A stretch of DNA of 64,000 nt from Saprospiraceae bacterium. GTDB taxonomy: Bacteria; Bacteroidota; Bacteroidia; Chitinophagales; Saprospiraceae. Both the position numbers and the translations under genes were made by a program. Under the pieces are notes generated by a model. That model had not been told where the DNA came from. It saw nothing but the letters and a program-made list of their open reading frames with translations, and made no database searches. Below are positions 9,606-19,000 of the stretch, piece after piece; the stretch's first letter is position 1; each line of letters begins with the position of its first letter. The DNA is taken from NCBI GenBank assembly GCA_016710625.1, contig JADJVK010000053.1, forward strand, positions 329,660-393,659, written 5' to 3'.

Positions 9606-10142
9606 ATGACAGAATTTGAAAATAAAGTATCTAATTATAATTTTGAAGATTATAGCAAATGGAAGGGACGTTGGGATTTGATTAATGGAATTCCTTATGC
9701 TAAAGTTCCAATGCCAAGTCCAAAACATCAACATTTGGCTGGAGAACTTCATATTTCATTGTCAAATGCAATAAAGGAGGCACAATGCAAAAAATGTAAA
9801 GTATATCAACCCATTGATTTAAAAATCAATGAAAATACTATACTCAACCCTGACTTATTAATCGATTGTAAAGAGATTAAAAAACATTTTTTAGATTTTC
9901 CTCCCAATTTAGTTGTTGAAATTCTTTCAAAATCTACTGAAACAAAAGATAGGAATTCAAAATTTCAGATATATCAAAGTTTTGGAATAAAGTATTATAT
10001 CATTGTTGATCCCAAAACTGAAAAGATGGAGATATATCAATTGCAACCCGATGGTAAATATAAACTACAAGACAAGAATACAGAATTAGTGTTAATGGAA
10101 AATTGTATAATAAATCCTGATTTTAAATCAATTTGGGATTAA
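9606..10142 (+). CDS. Uma2-family (DUF820) PD-(D/E)xK nuclease-like protein
   Basis: 178 residues. The fold shows the Uma2 pattern: an N-terminal 'YSKWKGRWDLINGIPYA' segment, the acidic metal-binding residues in LNPDLLIDCKE, then VVEILSKST, KYYIIVDPKTE and a final beta hairpin IYQLQPDGKY. Uma2 proteins are restriction-endonuclease-like and widespread in cyanobacteria and Bacteroidota; cellular role and targets are not established for most. It stands alone, divergent from a small orphan, with a strong terminator behind it. No methyltransferase or antitoxin partner is beside it. Confidence 0.8.
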   Translation: MTEFENKVSNYNFEDYSKWKGRWDLINGIPYAKVPMPSPKHQHLAGELHISLSNAIKEAQCKKCKVYQPIDLKINENTILNPDLLIDCKEIKKHFLDFPPNLVVEILSKSTETKDRNSKFQIYQSFGIKYYIIVDPKTEKMEIYQLQPDGKYKLQDKNTELVLMENCIINPDFKSIWD

Positions 10143-10179
10143 AAAAGGGGGCGAAAATTCAATTTCACCCCCTTTTTTT
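10141..10179. terminator. Bidirectional terminator between the Uma2 gene and the PLP-enzyme operon
   Basis: AAAAAAGGGGG pairs with CCCCCTTTTTT around an 16-base partly self-pairing loop. The A-run and T-run make it work for both converging transcripts, and its arms overlap both stop codons. Confidence 0.85.
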
Positions 10180-11323
10180 ATATTTGTTCTAAAGCTTTTT
10201 CTAAATCTTCGATTAAATCATCAACGTCCTCAATGCCTATACTCAACCTTATCAATGAATCAGTAAGTCCCACTTTCATTCTTTCCTCTTTAGGTATGGA
10301 TGCATGAGTCATACTTGCTGGATGACCAATTAGTGATTCCACTCCTCCTAACGATTCAGCACAGGTAAATAAATGGGTATTTGATAATACTTTTTGAGCA
10401 TTTTCAAAACTATCTGATTTCAAATCAAAAGATACCATTGCCCCGAAGTCTCTCATCTGAGCCTTTGCAATTTTATGACCTGGATGCGATTTGAAACCCG
10501 GATAATTTACAGAACTTACTTTAGGGTGCTTCTTTAGAAACTTCGCTACAATAGCAGCATTTTCGCAAGCTCTTTGCACTCTGATATGCAATGTTTTGAT
10601 ACCTCTTAGGATTAAAAAACAATCCATAGGACCTGGAACCGCACCGCAAGCATTTTGAATGAAATGCAATTTGGCAGCTAATTCAGCGTCTTTTACGATT
10701 AGACAACCATGCACCACATCTGAATGTCCACCAATATATTTAGTAGCTGAATGCAATACGATATCTGCACCCAAATCTAAAGGATTTTGAAGATAAGGAG
10801 AAGCAAAAGTGTTGTCAACACAGGTTAGAATATTATGTTTTTTGGCTATTTTGCAAATCTTCTCAATATCTACAATATTTAGCATTGGATTGGTTGGCGT
10901 TTCGATCCAAAGCAACTTTGTATTTTTAGTAATTATTTTCTCAACCGATTTTGGATCAGACATATCAACAAACTTCGGCTTCAATCCGAATGGTTCGTAA
11001 ACTCTTACCATCTGTCTATAGGAACCACCATATAAATCATTGGTGGATATAATTTCGTCATTGGGCTTCAATAGTTTCATAACAGCATCCATTGCTGCTA
11101 GTCCGCTACCAAAACATATTGCATCAGTCCCATTTTCAAGGGCAGCAAGATTTTTTTCTAATGCACTTCTTGTTGGATTTTGAGTTCTAGCATATTCAAA
11201 ACCCTTATGATTTCCTGACCCTTCTTGTGCATAAGTAGATGTCTGGAAAATTGGCGTCATTATCGCACCAGTGGATGGATCTGGCTCTATTCCAGCATGA
11301 ATAGTTTTTGTTGCAAATTTCAT
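10178..11323 (-). CDS. Cystathionine gamma-synthase/lyase family PLP enzyme
   Basis: 381 residues, full length for the Cys/Met metabolism PLP family. The PLP lysine is K195 in HSATKYIGGHSD, the ring-binding Asp is D170 in TCVDNTFASPY, and YARTQNPTR near residue 45 supplies the tyrosine and arginine contacts of the neighbouring subunit. The C-terminus has the substrate-carboxylate Arg region (LIRLSIGIED). It should make or break cystathionine in transsulfuration; synthase (MetB) and lyase (CGL) cannot be separated by eye. It is last of a four-gene minus-strand run, 7 bases after the hydroxylase gene. Confidence 0.88.
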   Translation of the reverse strand: MKFATKTIHAGIEPDPSTGAIMTPIFQTSTYAQEGSGNHKGFEYARTQNPTRSALEKNLAALENGTDAICFGSGLAAMDAVMKLLKPNDEIISTNDLYGGSYRQMVRVYEPFGLKPKFVDMSDPKSVEKIITKNTKLLWIETPTNPMLNIVDIEKICKIAKKHNILTCVDNTFASPYLQNPLDLGADIVLHSATKYIGGHSDVVHGCLIVKDAELAAKLHFIQNACGAVPGPMDCFLILRGIKTLHIRVQRACENAAIVAKFLKKHPKVSSVNYPGFKSHPGHKIAKAQMRDFGAMVSFDLKSDSFENAQKVLSNTHLFTCAESLGGVESLIGHPASMTHASIPKEERMKVGLTDSLIRLSIGIEDVDDLIEDLEKALEQI

Positions 11324-11330
11324 TAGAGAA

Positions 11331-12206
11331 TTAATTTTGTTGTTTTCTTATTTGTGAAGAGGTTTGTGTACTTCCGTCATGACTCCAACCTGGAGGCATA
11401 ATGATATATTTCAATTTTGTCGTAAAACTCACTGGTTTTTTTAAATCGTTCCAAATGTTTTTCCATTCATGGAAAACAATGTTTATTGGTCCCCTATCAT
11501 TAGGATTTTTTGTTAGACCATACACAACAGGTTCGTTAGGGTCTTCTTCTTGAAAAGTTCCAAACATTCTATCCCAAATAATCAAAGTCATTCCCATATT
11601 TTTATCCAAATATTTAATATTCGAACCATGATGAACTCGATGATGTGATGGAGAAACCAAAAAATATTCTAAAAATTTTGGCAAATGTCTCACTTTTTGA
11701 GTGTGAACTAAAATGCCATAAATCTGTAATGCTGAATGTAAGAACATAATATCAATTACCTCAAACCCTAAAAGAGGCAATGGTAGATAAAATATAAAAC
11801 GATATACTGGCTCGAAAACAGAGGAACGAAAACCTGTAGATAAATTATAAAATTCGGAAGAATGGTGGGTTACATGAACTGCCCAGAACAATCGACAATA
11901 ATGATCAGCCCAATGCAGCCAATAGTACAAAAAGTCAATCCCTATTGCTAATCCTACCCAATACATCCAATTATGTTCTAAATTGAATATTCTATGGTTG
12001 TACATAAATTGTAAGGCACTAAAAGCAATGATAAACCGCATTGCAATATCCAAGCCCATATTTAAAAGCATTAGATAAAGATTGGTTAAAGTATCTTTTA
12101 GTGTATACAATCCCCATTTATTCCAATTGCTTAATATAATTTCTAAGCCAATAACAAAAATGTACAATGGGGTAGTTATTAATAATAATAATTGTTCCCG
12201 CTCCAT
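11331..12206 (-). CDS. Sterol desaturase / fatty acid hydroxylase family membrane protein
   Basis: 291 residues with several membrane helices. The di-iron histidine boxes are complete: H98xxxH102 in LHWADH, H111xxH114H115 in HVTHH, and H189xxH192H193 in SHHRVHH. The family uses O2 to hydroxylate or desaturate lipids (sterols, fatty acids, carotenoids, alkylglycerols); the substrate here is unknown. It lies one base after the transketolase C-terminal subunit and 7 bases before the PLP enzyme, so it is co-transcribed with them. Confidence 0.85.
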   Translation of the reverse strand: MEREQLLLLITTPLYIFVIGLEIILSNWNKWGLYTLKDTLTNLYLMLLNMGLDIAMRFIIAFSALQFMYNHRIFNLEHNWMYWVGLAIGIDFLYYWLHWADHYCRLFWAVHVTHHSSEFYNLSTGFRSSVFEPVYRFIFYLPLPLLGFEVIDIMFLHSALQIYGILVHTQKVRHLPKFLEYFLVSPSHHRVHHGSNIKYLDKNMGMTLIIWDRMFGTFQEEDPNEPVVYGLTKNPNDRGPINIVFHEWKNIWNDLKKPVSFTTKLKYIIMPPGWSHDGSTQTSSQIRKQQN

Positions 12207-12207
12207 T

Positions 12208-13161
12208 TTATTTTCTTTTAATTACATTTTGAATTGCGGCAATAATATCCTTTTTCCCAAGACCATATTTTTCAAGCAAATCATTCGGTTTGCCACTTTC
12301 GCCAAAACTATCAATTACTGCAATATATTCTTGTGGAACAGGCATTTTTTGACTCAAAAGTTGTGCAATACTATCTCCTAATCCGCCATTTCTTTGATGT
12401 TCTTCGCAGCTAACTACACATTTTGTTTTACTAACAGAATCTAAAATTGCTTGATTGTCAAGTGGTTTTATTGTATGGATATTGATTACTTCACATCTAA
12501 TCCCTAGAGCAGCAACTTCTTGAGCAGCTTCTAAAGCTGTCCAAACCAAATGACCAGTAGCAAATATACTTACATCAGTTCCTTCCTGTAAAAGAAGTGC
12601 TTTTCCAATTTCAAAAGAGTCAACTGAGGTGAAATTAGGCCAAGATGGTCTTCCAAATCTTAAATAAACTGGACCGTGAAAATCGGCAATCGCTAATGTT
12701 GCAGCTTTGGTTTGGTTAAAATCACATGGATTGATAACTGTCATGCCGGGCAACATTTTCATCATTCCAATATCTTCAAGAATTTGATGTGTTGCTCCAT
12801 CTTCTCCCAAAGTCAAACCAGCATGAGAAGCACATATTTTGACATTTTTATCCGAATATGCTATGGATTGTCTTATTTGATCATATACTCTTCCTGTAGA
12901 AAAGTTGGCGAAAGTTCCTGTAAACGGAATTTTACCTCCGATAGCTAACCCTGCTGCAATGCCCATCATATTAGCTTCGGCGATTCCAACTTGAACAAAT
13001 CTATCAGGATTTTCAGCTATGAAAGTTTGCATATTTAAAGAGCCTAGTAAATCAGCACAAAGGGCAACAACATTTTTGTTAGTTCTCCCTAATTCGGCTA
13101 AAGCCTCTCCAAAACCTTCTCTTGTAGCTCTATTGCCAGTATTTATTATTTTATTTGACAT
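12208..13161 (-). CDS. Transketolase, C-terminal subunit
   Basis: 317 residues covering the pyrimidine-binding and C-terminal domains of transketolase: TREGFGEALAELG at the start, IAEANMMGIAAGLAIGG with the catalytic Glu that activates thiamine diphosphate, and YLRFGRPSWP in the middle. It pairs with the gene upstream to form a split transketolase (pentose phosphate pathway, ketol transfer between sugar phosphates). Split enzymes of this type also occur in archaea and many Bacteroidota. A 17-base gap separates the two subunit genes. Confidence 0.88.
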   Translation of the reverse strand: MSNKIINTGNRATREGFGEALAELGRTNKNVVALCADLLGSLNMQTFIAENPDRFVQVGIAEANMMGIAAGLAIGGKIPFTGTFANFSTGRVYDQIRQSIAYSDKNVKICASHAGLTLGEDGATHQILEDIGMMKMLPGMTVINPCDFNQTKAATLAIADFHGPVYLRFGRPSWPNFTSVDSFEIGKALLLQEGTDVSIFATGHLVWTALEAAQEVAALGIRCEVINIHTIKPLDNQAILDSVSKTKCVVSCEEHQRNGGLGDSIAQLLSQKMPVPQEYIAVIDSFGESGKPNDLLEKYGLGKKDIIAAIQNVIKRK

Positions 13162-13178
13162 GAATCTTAATATTTGAA

Positions 13179-14030
13179 TTAAAGCGGATAATCACCCAAA
13201 GTTTCTTCTAATTGAGATAATGCATTTGCAGTTTGTTCCGCATTTGGTGCAGAGCCATGCCATTTGTGAGTTCCCATCATGAAATCCACACCAAAACCCA
13301 TCTCTGTTTTCATGAGTATTACTACAGGCTTCCCTTTCCCGGAAAGTAATTTTGCTTGGTGTAATGCATCAATTATGGATTGAATGTCATTACCGTTTTC
13401 TAAAATTAAAACTTCCCAACCAAATGATTTCCATTTTAATGGCAAATCTCCTAAACTTAGGACTTTGTCATTCGAACCATCGATTTGTTGTCCATTCCAA
13501 TCAACAGTTACGATTAAATTATCTACTTTATTATGAGCAGCAAACATAACTGCTTCCCAAATCTGCCCTTCTTGTAATTCTCCATCTCCAGTAAGACAAT
13601 AGATAAAATGAGCATCATTATCCATCTTTTTTGCCAATGCAGCACCGATAGCAACAGAAATACCTTGTCCTAATGAGCCTGAAGCAACTCGGATGCCAGG
13701 TAAGCCTTCATGAGTTGCTGGGTGTCCTTGCAATCTCGAATTTAATTTTCTGAAAGTAGCAAGCTCACTTACTTCAAAATATCCTCTTCTTGCCAAAACG
13801 CTATACCAAGCTGGAGAAATATGTCCATTGCTTAAGAAAAAAAGATCTTCGCCTTTTCCTTCCATATAAAAAGAAGGATTATTTTGCATTATTTCAAAAT
13901 ATAAAGCTACTAGAAAATCAGTGCATCCAAGTGAACCACCAGGATGTCCAGAAGCAACAGCTGCTACCTGTCTGATGATATCTCTTCGGACTTGGGAAGC
14001 TACTTGTTGCAAATAAGCTATTGAAGCCAT
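13179..14030 (-). CDS. Transketolase, N-terminal subunit
   Basis: 283 residues from the ATG at 14030 (MASIAYLQQVAS); a TTG 30 bases further upstream would add an unlikely extension. It carries the diphosphate-binding domain: HPGGSLGCTD, the thiamine-diphosphate/Mg motif GDGELQEG...N (VTVDWNGQQIDG), and HPATHEGLPGIRVASGSLGQ. It supplies the cofactor half of the split transketolase encoded with the next gene. It is the first gene of the operon that continues through the hydroxylase to the PLP enzyme. Confidence 0.87.
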   Translation of the reverse strand: MASIAYLQQVASQVRRDIIRQVAAVASGHPGGSLGCTDFLVALYFEIMQNNPSFYMEGKGEDLFFLSNGHISPAWYSVLARRGYFEVSELATFRKLNSRLQGHPATHEGLPGIRVASGSLGQGISVAIGAALAKKMDNDAHFIYCLTGDGELQEGQIWEAVMFAAHNKVDNLIVTVDWNGQQIDGSNDKVLSLGDLPLKWKSFGWEVLILENGNDIQSIIDALHQAKLLSGKGKPVVILMKTEMGFGVDFMMGTHKWHGSAPNAEQTANALSQLEETLGDYPL

Positions 14031-14106
14031 GAAAAAAAGGTTTGGTAAATTTGAGTGCAAATATAAGAAAAAAGCCCTCCTTAATATACCATAATATAAT
14101 AATAAA

Positions 14107-14772
14107 TTATTTTACAAAATGAACATCCATGGTTTTGGTGTAAAACTCTGATTGGCTACTTCTTCTTAGATCTCCAATAATTTCTTCATTACTATATTTT
14201 CTGACTAAATAAATAGTGCCCTCCCCAATAGTTATTCCTGTCAATTTGGAGGCATCAATATTTACAGAAGAATTAATCGTTGGACCATTTATCTGGATGT
14301 TTTTATCGACATTTTTAGAATCTGATAAAAATAATACTAAATTTTCGGATTTATTAAGCGGATTGCCTTCCCATTTTAATATGAAACCAGAGTCGATACT
14401 TATTCGATTGTTTTCAATATTAAATTTACTAATAAAAGGTACTTTTAAATCAAACTTTTCCTCTTTTTTCTCAGCATTTTTAAATTTGAATTCAAAATAA
14501 GGTTTAGAATCTGTTGTTCTTTCAGACCTAAAAGCAATTCTATTAATCAATTCTTTCTGTTCCATCGCTCCACCATCAAAGAAAACGCCGTTGTCAGGAG
14601 CAAAAGGTATTGCATTTTTAATAGTATCACCTTTGAAAAAAACAGCCTCAGCAGTTACTTTACTTTCGGTGTCATCAAATCGTAAATAGAAATTTGAGTA
14701 TATTTTAGAAGAATCATTTTTACATGAAAATAAAAATAATAGAGAAATTGAAATATAAAAAAGCTGCTTCAT
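14107..14772 (-). CDS. Lipoprotein of unknown function
   Basis: 221 residues with a lipoprotein signal (ISLLFLFSC, Cys17). The rest is beta-rich with no domain I recognise; it includes AVFFKGDTIKN, FDGGAMEQKEL and GTIYLVRKYS, the latter suggesting an immunoglobulin-like sandwich. A TATATTTG box is 17 bases upstream of its ATG, so it likely has its own promoter and is separate from the transketolase operon that starts 77 bases after it. Role unknown; outer-membrane or periplasmic location inferred. Confidence 0.65.
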   Translation of the reverse strand: MKQLFYISISLLFLFSCKNDSSKIYSNFYLRFDDTESKVTAEAVFFKGDTIKNAIPFAPDNGVFFDGGAMEQKELINRIAFRSERTTDSKPYFEFKFKNAEKKEEKFDLKVPFISKFNIENNRISIDSGFILKWEGNPLNKSENLVLFLSDSKNVDKNIQINGPTINSSVNIDASKLTGITIGEGTIYLVRKYSNEEIIGDLRRSSQSEFYTKTMDVHFVK

Positions 14773-14789
14773 AAATATTTATTTTGGCT

Positions 14790-14797
14790 CAAATATA
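14790..14797 (-). promoter_or_regulatory. -7 box (TATATTTG) for the lipoprotein gene
   Basis: The minus strand reads TATATTTG 17 bases before the ATG at 14772, a full consensus match. No clear -33 box. Confidence 0.55.
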
Positions 14798-14923
14798 GGT
14801 TTATCTTGATTGAAAACAGAGAAAAAACGCAAAATCTGTCGGTAAGCTTACATTCTAGAAGAAAAAAATGTCGTCAATTCTACCAAATTTAATTTTATGT
14901 TATAAAGTAAAGGATACCTTTTA

Positions 14924-14931
14924 TATCTTTA
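14924..14931 (+). promoter_or_regulatory. -7 box (TATCTTTA), giving an almost leaderless transcript
   Basis: TATCTTTA ends five bases before the ATG at 14937. In Bacteroidota transcription starts about 5-8 bases after this box, so the mRNA would begin at or within a base or two of the start codon. This supports 14937 over the earlier in-frame ATG at 14868. Confidence 0.5.
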
Positions 14932-14936
14932 CACCG

Positions 14937-15893
14937 ATGAAAGTTAAAATTCTTATTAGTGACGATGTTCATCCCCAATTAATTAAGAATTTAGAAGGAT
15001 TAGGTTTTGAAATAGATTTTTTTCCAAACATCACTTTAGAAGAAGTTGGAAAGATAATTAAATCATATAATGGTTTGATAATTAACAGTAAAATCATTGT
15101 ATCTGAATCATTACTCTCATCAACACAAAATCTTGAATTTGTAGCTAGGCTTGGTTCTGGAATGGAGATTATAGATTTTGAAGCTACCAAAAAAAGAAAC
15201 ATTAAAGTTTTTAACTCTCCAAAAGGAAATTGTGATGCTGTTGCAGAACATGCTATTGGATTATTACTTGCTTTGGCAAACAAGTTGGTAATAGCAAACA
15301 ATGAAGTAAAACAATTCAGTTGGAATAGAGAAAAAAATAGAGGATTTGAAATTGGGGGAAAAACGATTGGAATTATTGGTCTAGGACATACTGGCAGCAG
15401 TTTTGCTAGAAAACTAAGTGGTTTTGAAACAAAAATAGTAGCATATGATAAATATTTGGTTTCAAAGCAGGATGGATTAGACCATGTGGAAATGGTAGGT
15501 TTGGAAGAATTGAAGCAGAAAACAGATATTTTGAGTTTTCATTTGCCATTAAATTTAGAAACTAAATTTTTTGGAAACAATGATTTTTTTCAGTCATTCA
15601 AGAAAAATATAGTAGTTATCAATACCTCAAGGGGGTCAATTATTAAAACTGAAGACTTGATAAAAAATATTGAAAATAAAAAAATAATTGGTGCAGGATT
15701 AGATGTATTTGAAAACGAAAACCCTAACTCATACACATTTGAAGAAAGAGAGATGTATAAGAGATTGTTTAACAATGAAAATGTAATAGTTTCTCCTCAT
15801 ATTGCAGGATGGTCAATAGAGTCGAAATTCAAACTTTCTAATATACTTTTCGAACAAATAAAGCAACTGTATTTCGACGAGAAATGTAAATAA
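14937..15893 (+). CDS. D-isomer-specific 2-hydroxyacid dehydrogenase (SerA-like)
   Basis: 318 residues from ATG 14937 (MKVKILISDDVHPQL), a start supported by the -7 box just before it. The NAD-binding fold has GKTIGIIGLGHTGSSFA, the substrate Arg is in VINTSRGSI, and the Glu/His pair is in GLDVFENE and VSPHIAGWS. D-3-phosphoglycerate dehydrogenase (first step of serine synthesis) is the usual role of such short Bacteroidota enzymes, but lactate or glyoxylate-type substrates are possible. It stands alone on the plus strand. Confidence 0.82.
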   Translation: MKVKILISDDVHPQLIKNLEGLGFEIDFFPNITLEEVGKIIKSYNGLIINSKIIVSESLLSSTQNLEFVARLGSGMEIIDFEATKKRNIKVFNSPKGNCDAVAEHAIGLLLALANKLVIANNEVKQFSWNREKNRGFEIGGKTIGIIGLGHTGSSFARKLSGFETKIVAYDKYLVSKQDGLDHVEMVGLEELKQKTDILSFHLPLNLETKFFGNNDFFQSFKKNIVVINTSRGSIIKTEDLIKNIENKKIIGAGLDVFENENPNSYTFEEREMYKRLFNNENVIVSPHIAGWSIESKFKLSNILFEQIKQLYFDEKCK

Positions 15894-16012
15894 TCCGACA
15901 AACTTGCATTTCTTTCTTTGAAATAACTGTTAATTTTTTTAACATTGCGTTTGAATTTGTAGCAGTCTATAAATAAATAGAATATTAATAATTAATAATT
16001 AAAAAACCTTTT

Positions 16013-19000
16013 ATGATGCGTAGTTTTTTACTTACTTTCATCGGGTTACTTTTTGGATCTGTTTTGATGGCTCAAACCTCATTGCAAGGTAAAGTCACAG
16101 ATGGAAAAAAAGAGGGCTTATTTAGTGCTAACATTAAACTTCTAAAAGGAGGTGCTTTGAAAGCAGGTGCAGTTACTGATTTAGATGGTAATTATAGTAT
16201 CGGTCTTGATCCTGGAACATATGATTTAGAAGTGTCTTATACAGGATATAAAACAGTTTTAATGAAAAATGTTAGATTGCAAGCTGGTATTACAACATTT
16301 CAGGACATTACAATGGATGAAGAGGGAATCACTTTAGATGATATTGTAATTCGGGAATATAAAGCCCCTTTGTTTCAGAAAGATAACACCTCTGGAGGTA
16401 GAACGGTAACTTCTGAAGAAATATCAAAAATGCCAACAAGAAGTGTAACTGCAATAGCTGCAGCTTCTGCAGGGGTATCTGTTATAGATGGTGGGGATGC
16501 AAACATAAAAGGTTCCAGATCAAATGCTACCCAATATTATTTGGATGGTATAAGAGTTACCGGTACTTTGCCTCCCACTCAAGAAATTGATCAGTTGCAA
16601 GTAGTAACTGGTGGGGTTGAAGCACAATATGGAGACTTAACAGGTGGATTGATATCTGTTACATCAAAAGGTCCATCTAAAAATTTTGCAGGAGGATTAG
16701 AATTTGAAACATCGAAAGGTTTAGACCCATATGGTTTTTTATTACTAAATGGTAATGTAAGTGGACCAATTATTAAGAAAGATGGAAATACAGTATTAGG
16801 TTTTCGTTTATCAGGACAATATCAAGGTCAAGATGATGACAATCCAAGAGCTTACGGTGTTTGGGTTGCGAATCAAGATGTTGTAAATAAAATCGAAGCA
16901 AATCCAATTAGAAGAGTTGGTGCTTCACAATTATCAGAGGCAGAATATTTAAGAACTAGTGATTTTACTTTGCAAAAAGCAAGACCGAACGAAGGTGCTA
17001 GAAGAATTGACTTTACAGGTAAATTAGATGCTAAATTGACTAAAGATATTGATTTAACATTGAGTGGTACTTACTTTAATAATAAAGATCAATTTACTCC
17101 AGGTGGTTGGCAAGAATTAAATACTGCTTATAATCCATTTAGATATGAAACTAGATATAGAGGAAATGTTAGATTTAGACATAGATTAGGTGGAAATAAT
17201 GCTAATGCTGAAAAGAATAAAAATTCTACTGTATTGAAAAACCTAATGTACACTGTTCAATTTGGGTATGAAAATGTAGATAATAATCAATCTGATCCAA
17301 GACATGGTGATAGACTGTTTGACTACGGGTATGTTGGTAAATTCGAAAGAGACTACGTGATTGCTGCTGGGCAGACAAATTATCAAGGAATTGGAACTAA
17401 TTGTCCTCCTGTTAAAGTACTTCTTCCAGGAACAGATATTGAAGTGCCGGTTGCACAAGTTGGTACAACTACTAAATTTATTAAATACACACCATCTTCA
17501 ATTAATCCTTTACTAACTAATTATAATAAAATATTTGATCCTACAGTGTTTGAGCAATTGTTAGCAATTAATGGAAGATTGTCTAGCACCTATAGTTCTG
17601 TTTGGAGTAGTACAACTTCTGAAGGATTTACTAATACTGGAGCTGTATTTAATTCTTATTCAAAATCGCAGACTCAAATCATGTCTGGAAATGCAAATTT
17701 GAGCTTTGATTTGTTACCAGGTGGTTCAGAAAAAGGAAGACACTCACTACAATTAGGATTTTTATATGAGCAAAGGTTATCTAGAAATTATTCAATGAAT
17801 CCAAATGCTTTGTGGCAAGTAGCACAACAATCAGTAAACAATCAAATTGTTGGATTAGATACTACTCAATGCTTAGGAACTTTAAAAACAAATCACTTTG
17901 TTTTCCAAGGTGTTGATGTTACAGTACCTGATTCTTTTGATTACCCATATTTTAAAAATGCAATAAAAGAAGACCCAGATTTATTTTTCTATAAAGAGGT
18001 TAGAGCAAATAATGGTAATGTAAGTGTTTATGATTATTTTAATGTGGACAAACTTACACCAGATCAATTGTCTTTAAAAATGTTTGCTCCAAAAGAGTTA
18101 ACTGATTACAATGATTTAAAATTGAGATTTTCGGGATACGATTATTTAGGTAATGCATTACCTGCAAGTACTAAATTCAACGACTTTTTTGCGGTTAATC
18201 CTAAAACTGGTAGAAGAGATTTCTTAGTTGCACCAAGTCAACCGAATTATATAGCTGGTTTTATTCAAGATAAATTTACATATAAAGATATCATCTTTAG
18301 AGTTGGATTGAGAATTGACCAATTTGATGCAAATACAAAAGTTATGAAGGATCCATTCTCTTTATATCAAATTGTAGGTGCAAAAGATTTCCATGATAAT
18401 CTAAAAACTACAAAGCCAGCTAATATTGGTAATGACTATAAAGTTTATGTGGAAGGAAATGGTTCTGATGCAGTAAAAGCTTATAGAAATGGGGAGCAAT
18501 GGTATTATCCAAATGGTAATGCAGCAAATGATGGAATCTTAATTTTTGGTGGAGAATCTGTATCCCCTAAATATGTGAAACAAAATGGAAAAGATCCTGA
18601 TATTACCTTAAGAGGATTTGATCCAAACAGTTCATTTACAGATTATAAGCCAAAATTGAATTTTATGCCTCGTTTGGCATTCTCATTCCCAATATCTGAT
18701 GATGCCAACTTCTTTGCTCATTATGATGTATTAACACAAAGACCACCCAATAGCAATGTAGCGACAGCTTTAGATTATTTCTATTTCTTTTATCCTGGTA
18801 GATTTGATGATGGTGACAATCCAATTTCAAACCCAAATTTGAAGCCAGAGAGAACAGTAGATTATGAGGTAGGTTTCCAACAAAAAATATCAAATTCTTC
18901 TGCGATTAAATTAACTGCTTATTATAAAGAGTTAAGAGATAATATTCAAAGAAGAGCATATCAATATGTCCCAGTATTAGGTTCATATACAACTTATGAC

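Noticed and set aside
9294..10142. Small orphan and Uma2-like protein as a toxin-antitoxin pair
   Set aside because: They are divergent rather than co-transcribed and share no overlap or operator-like repeat.
12082..12381. 99-codon frame on the plus strand across two gene ends
   Set aside because: It spans the start of the hydroxylase and the end of the transketolase gene, both well supported, and lacks a signal or domain.
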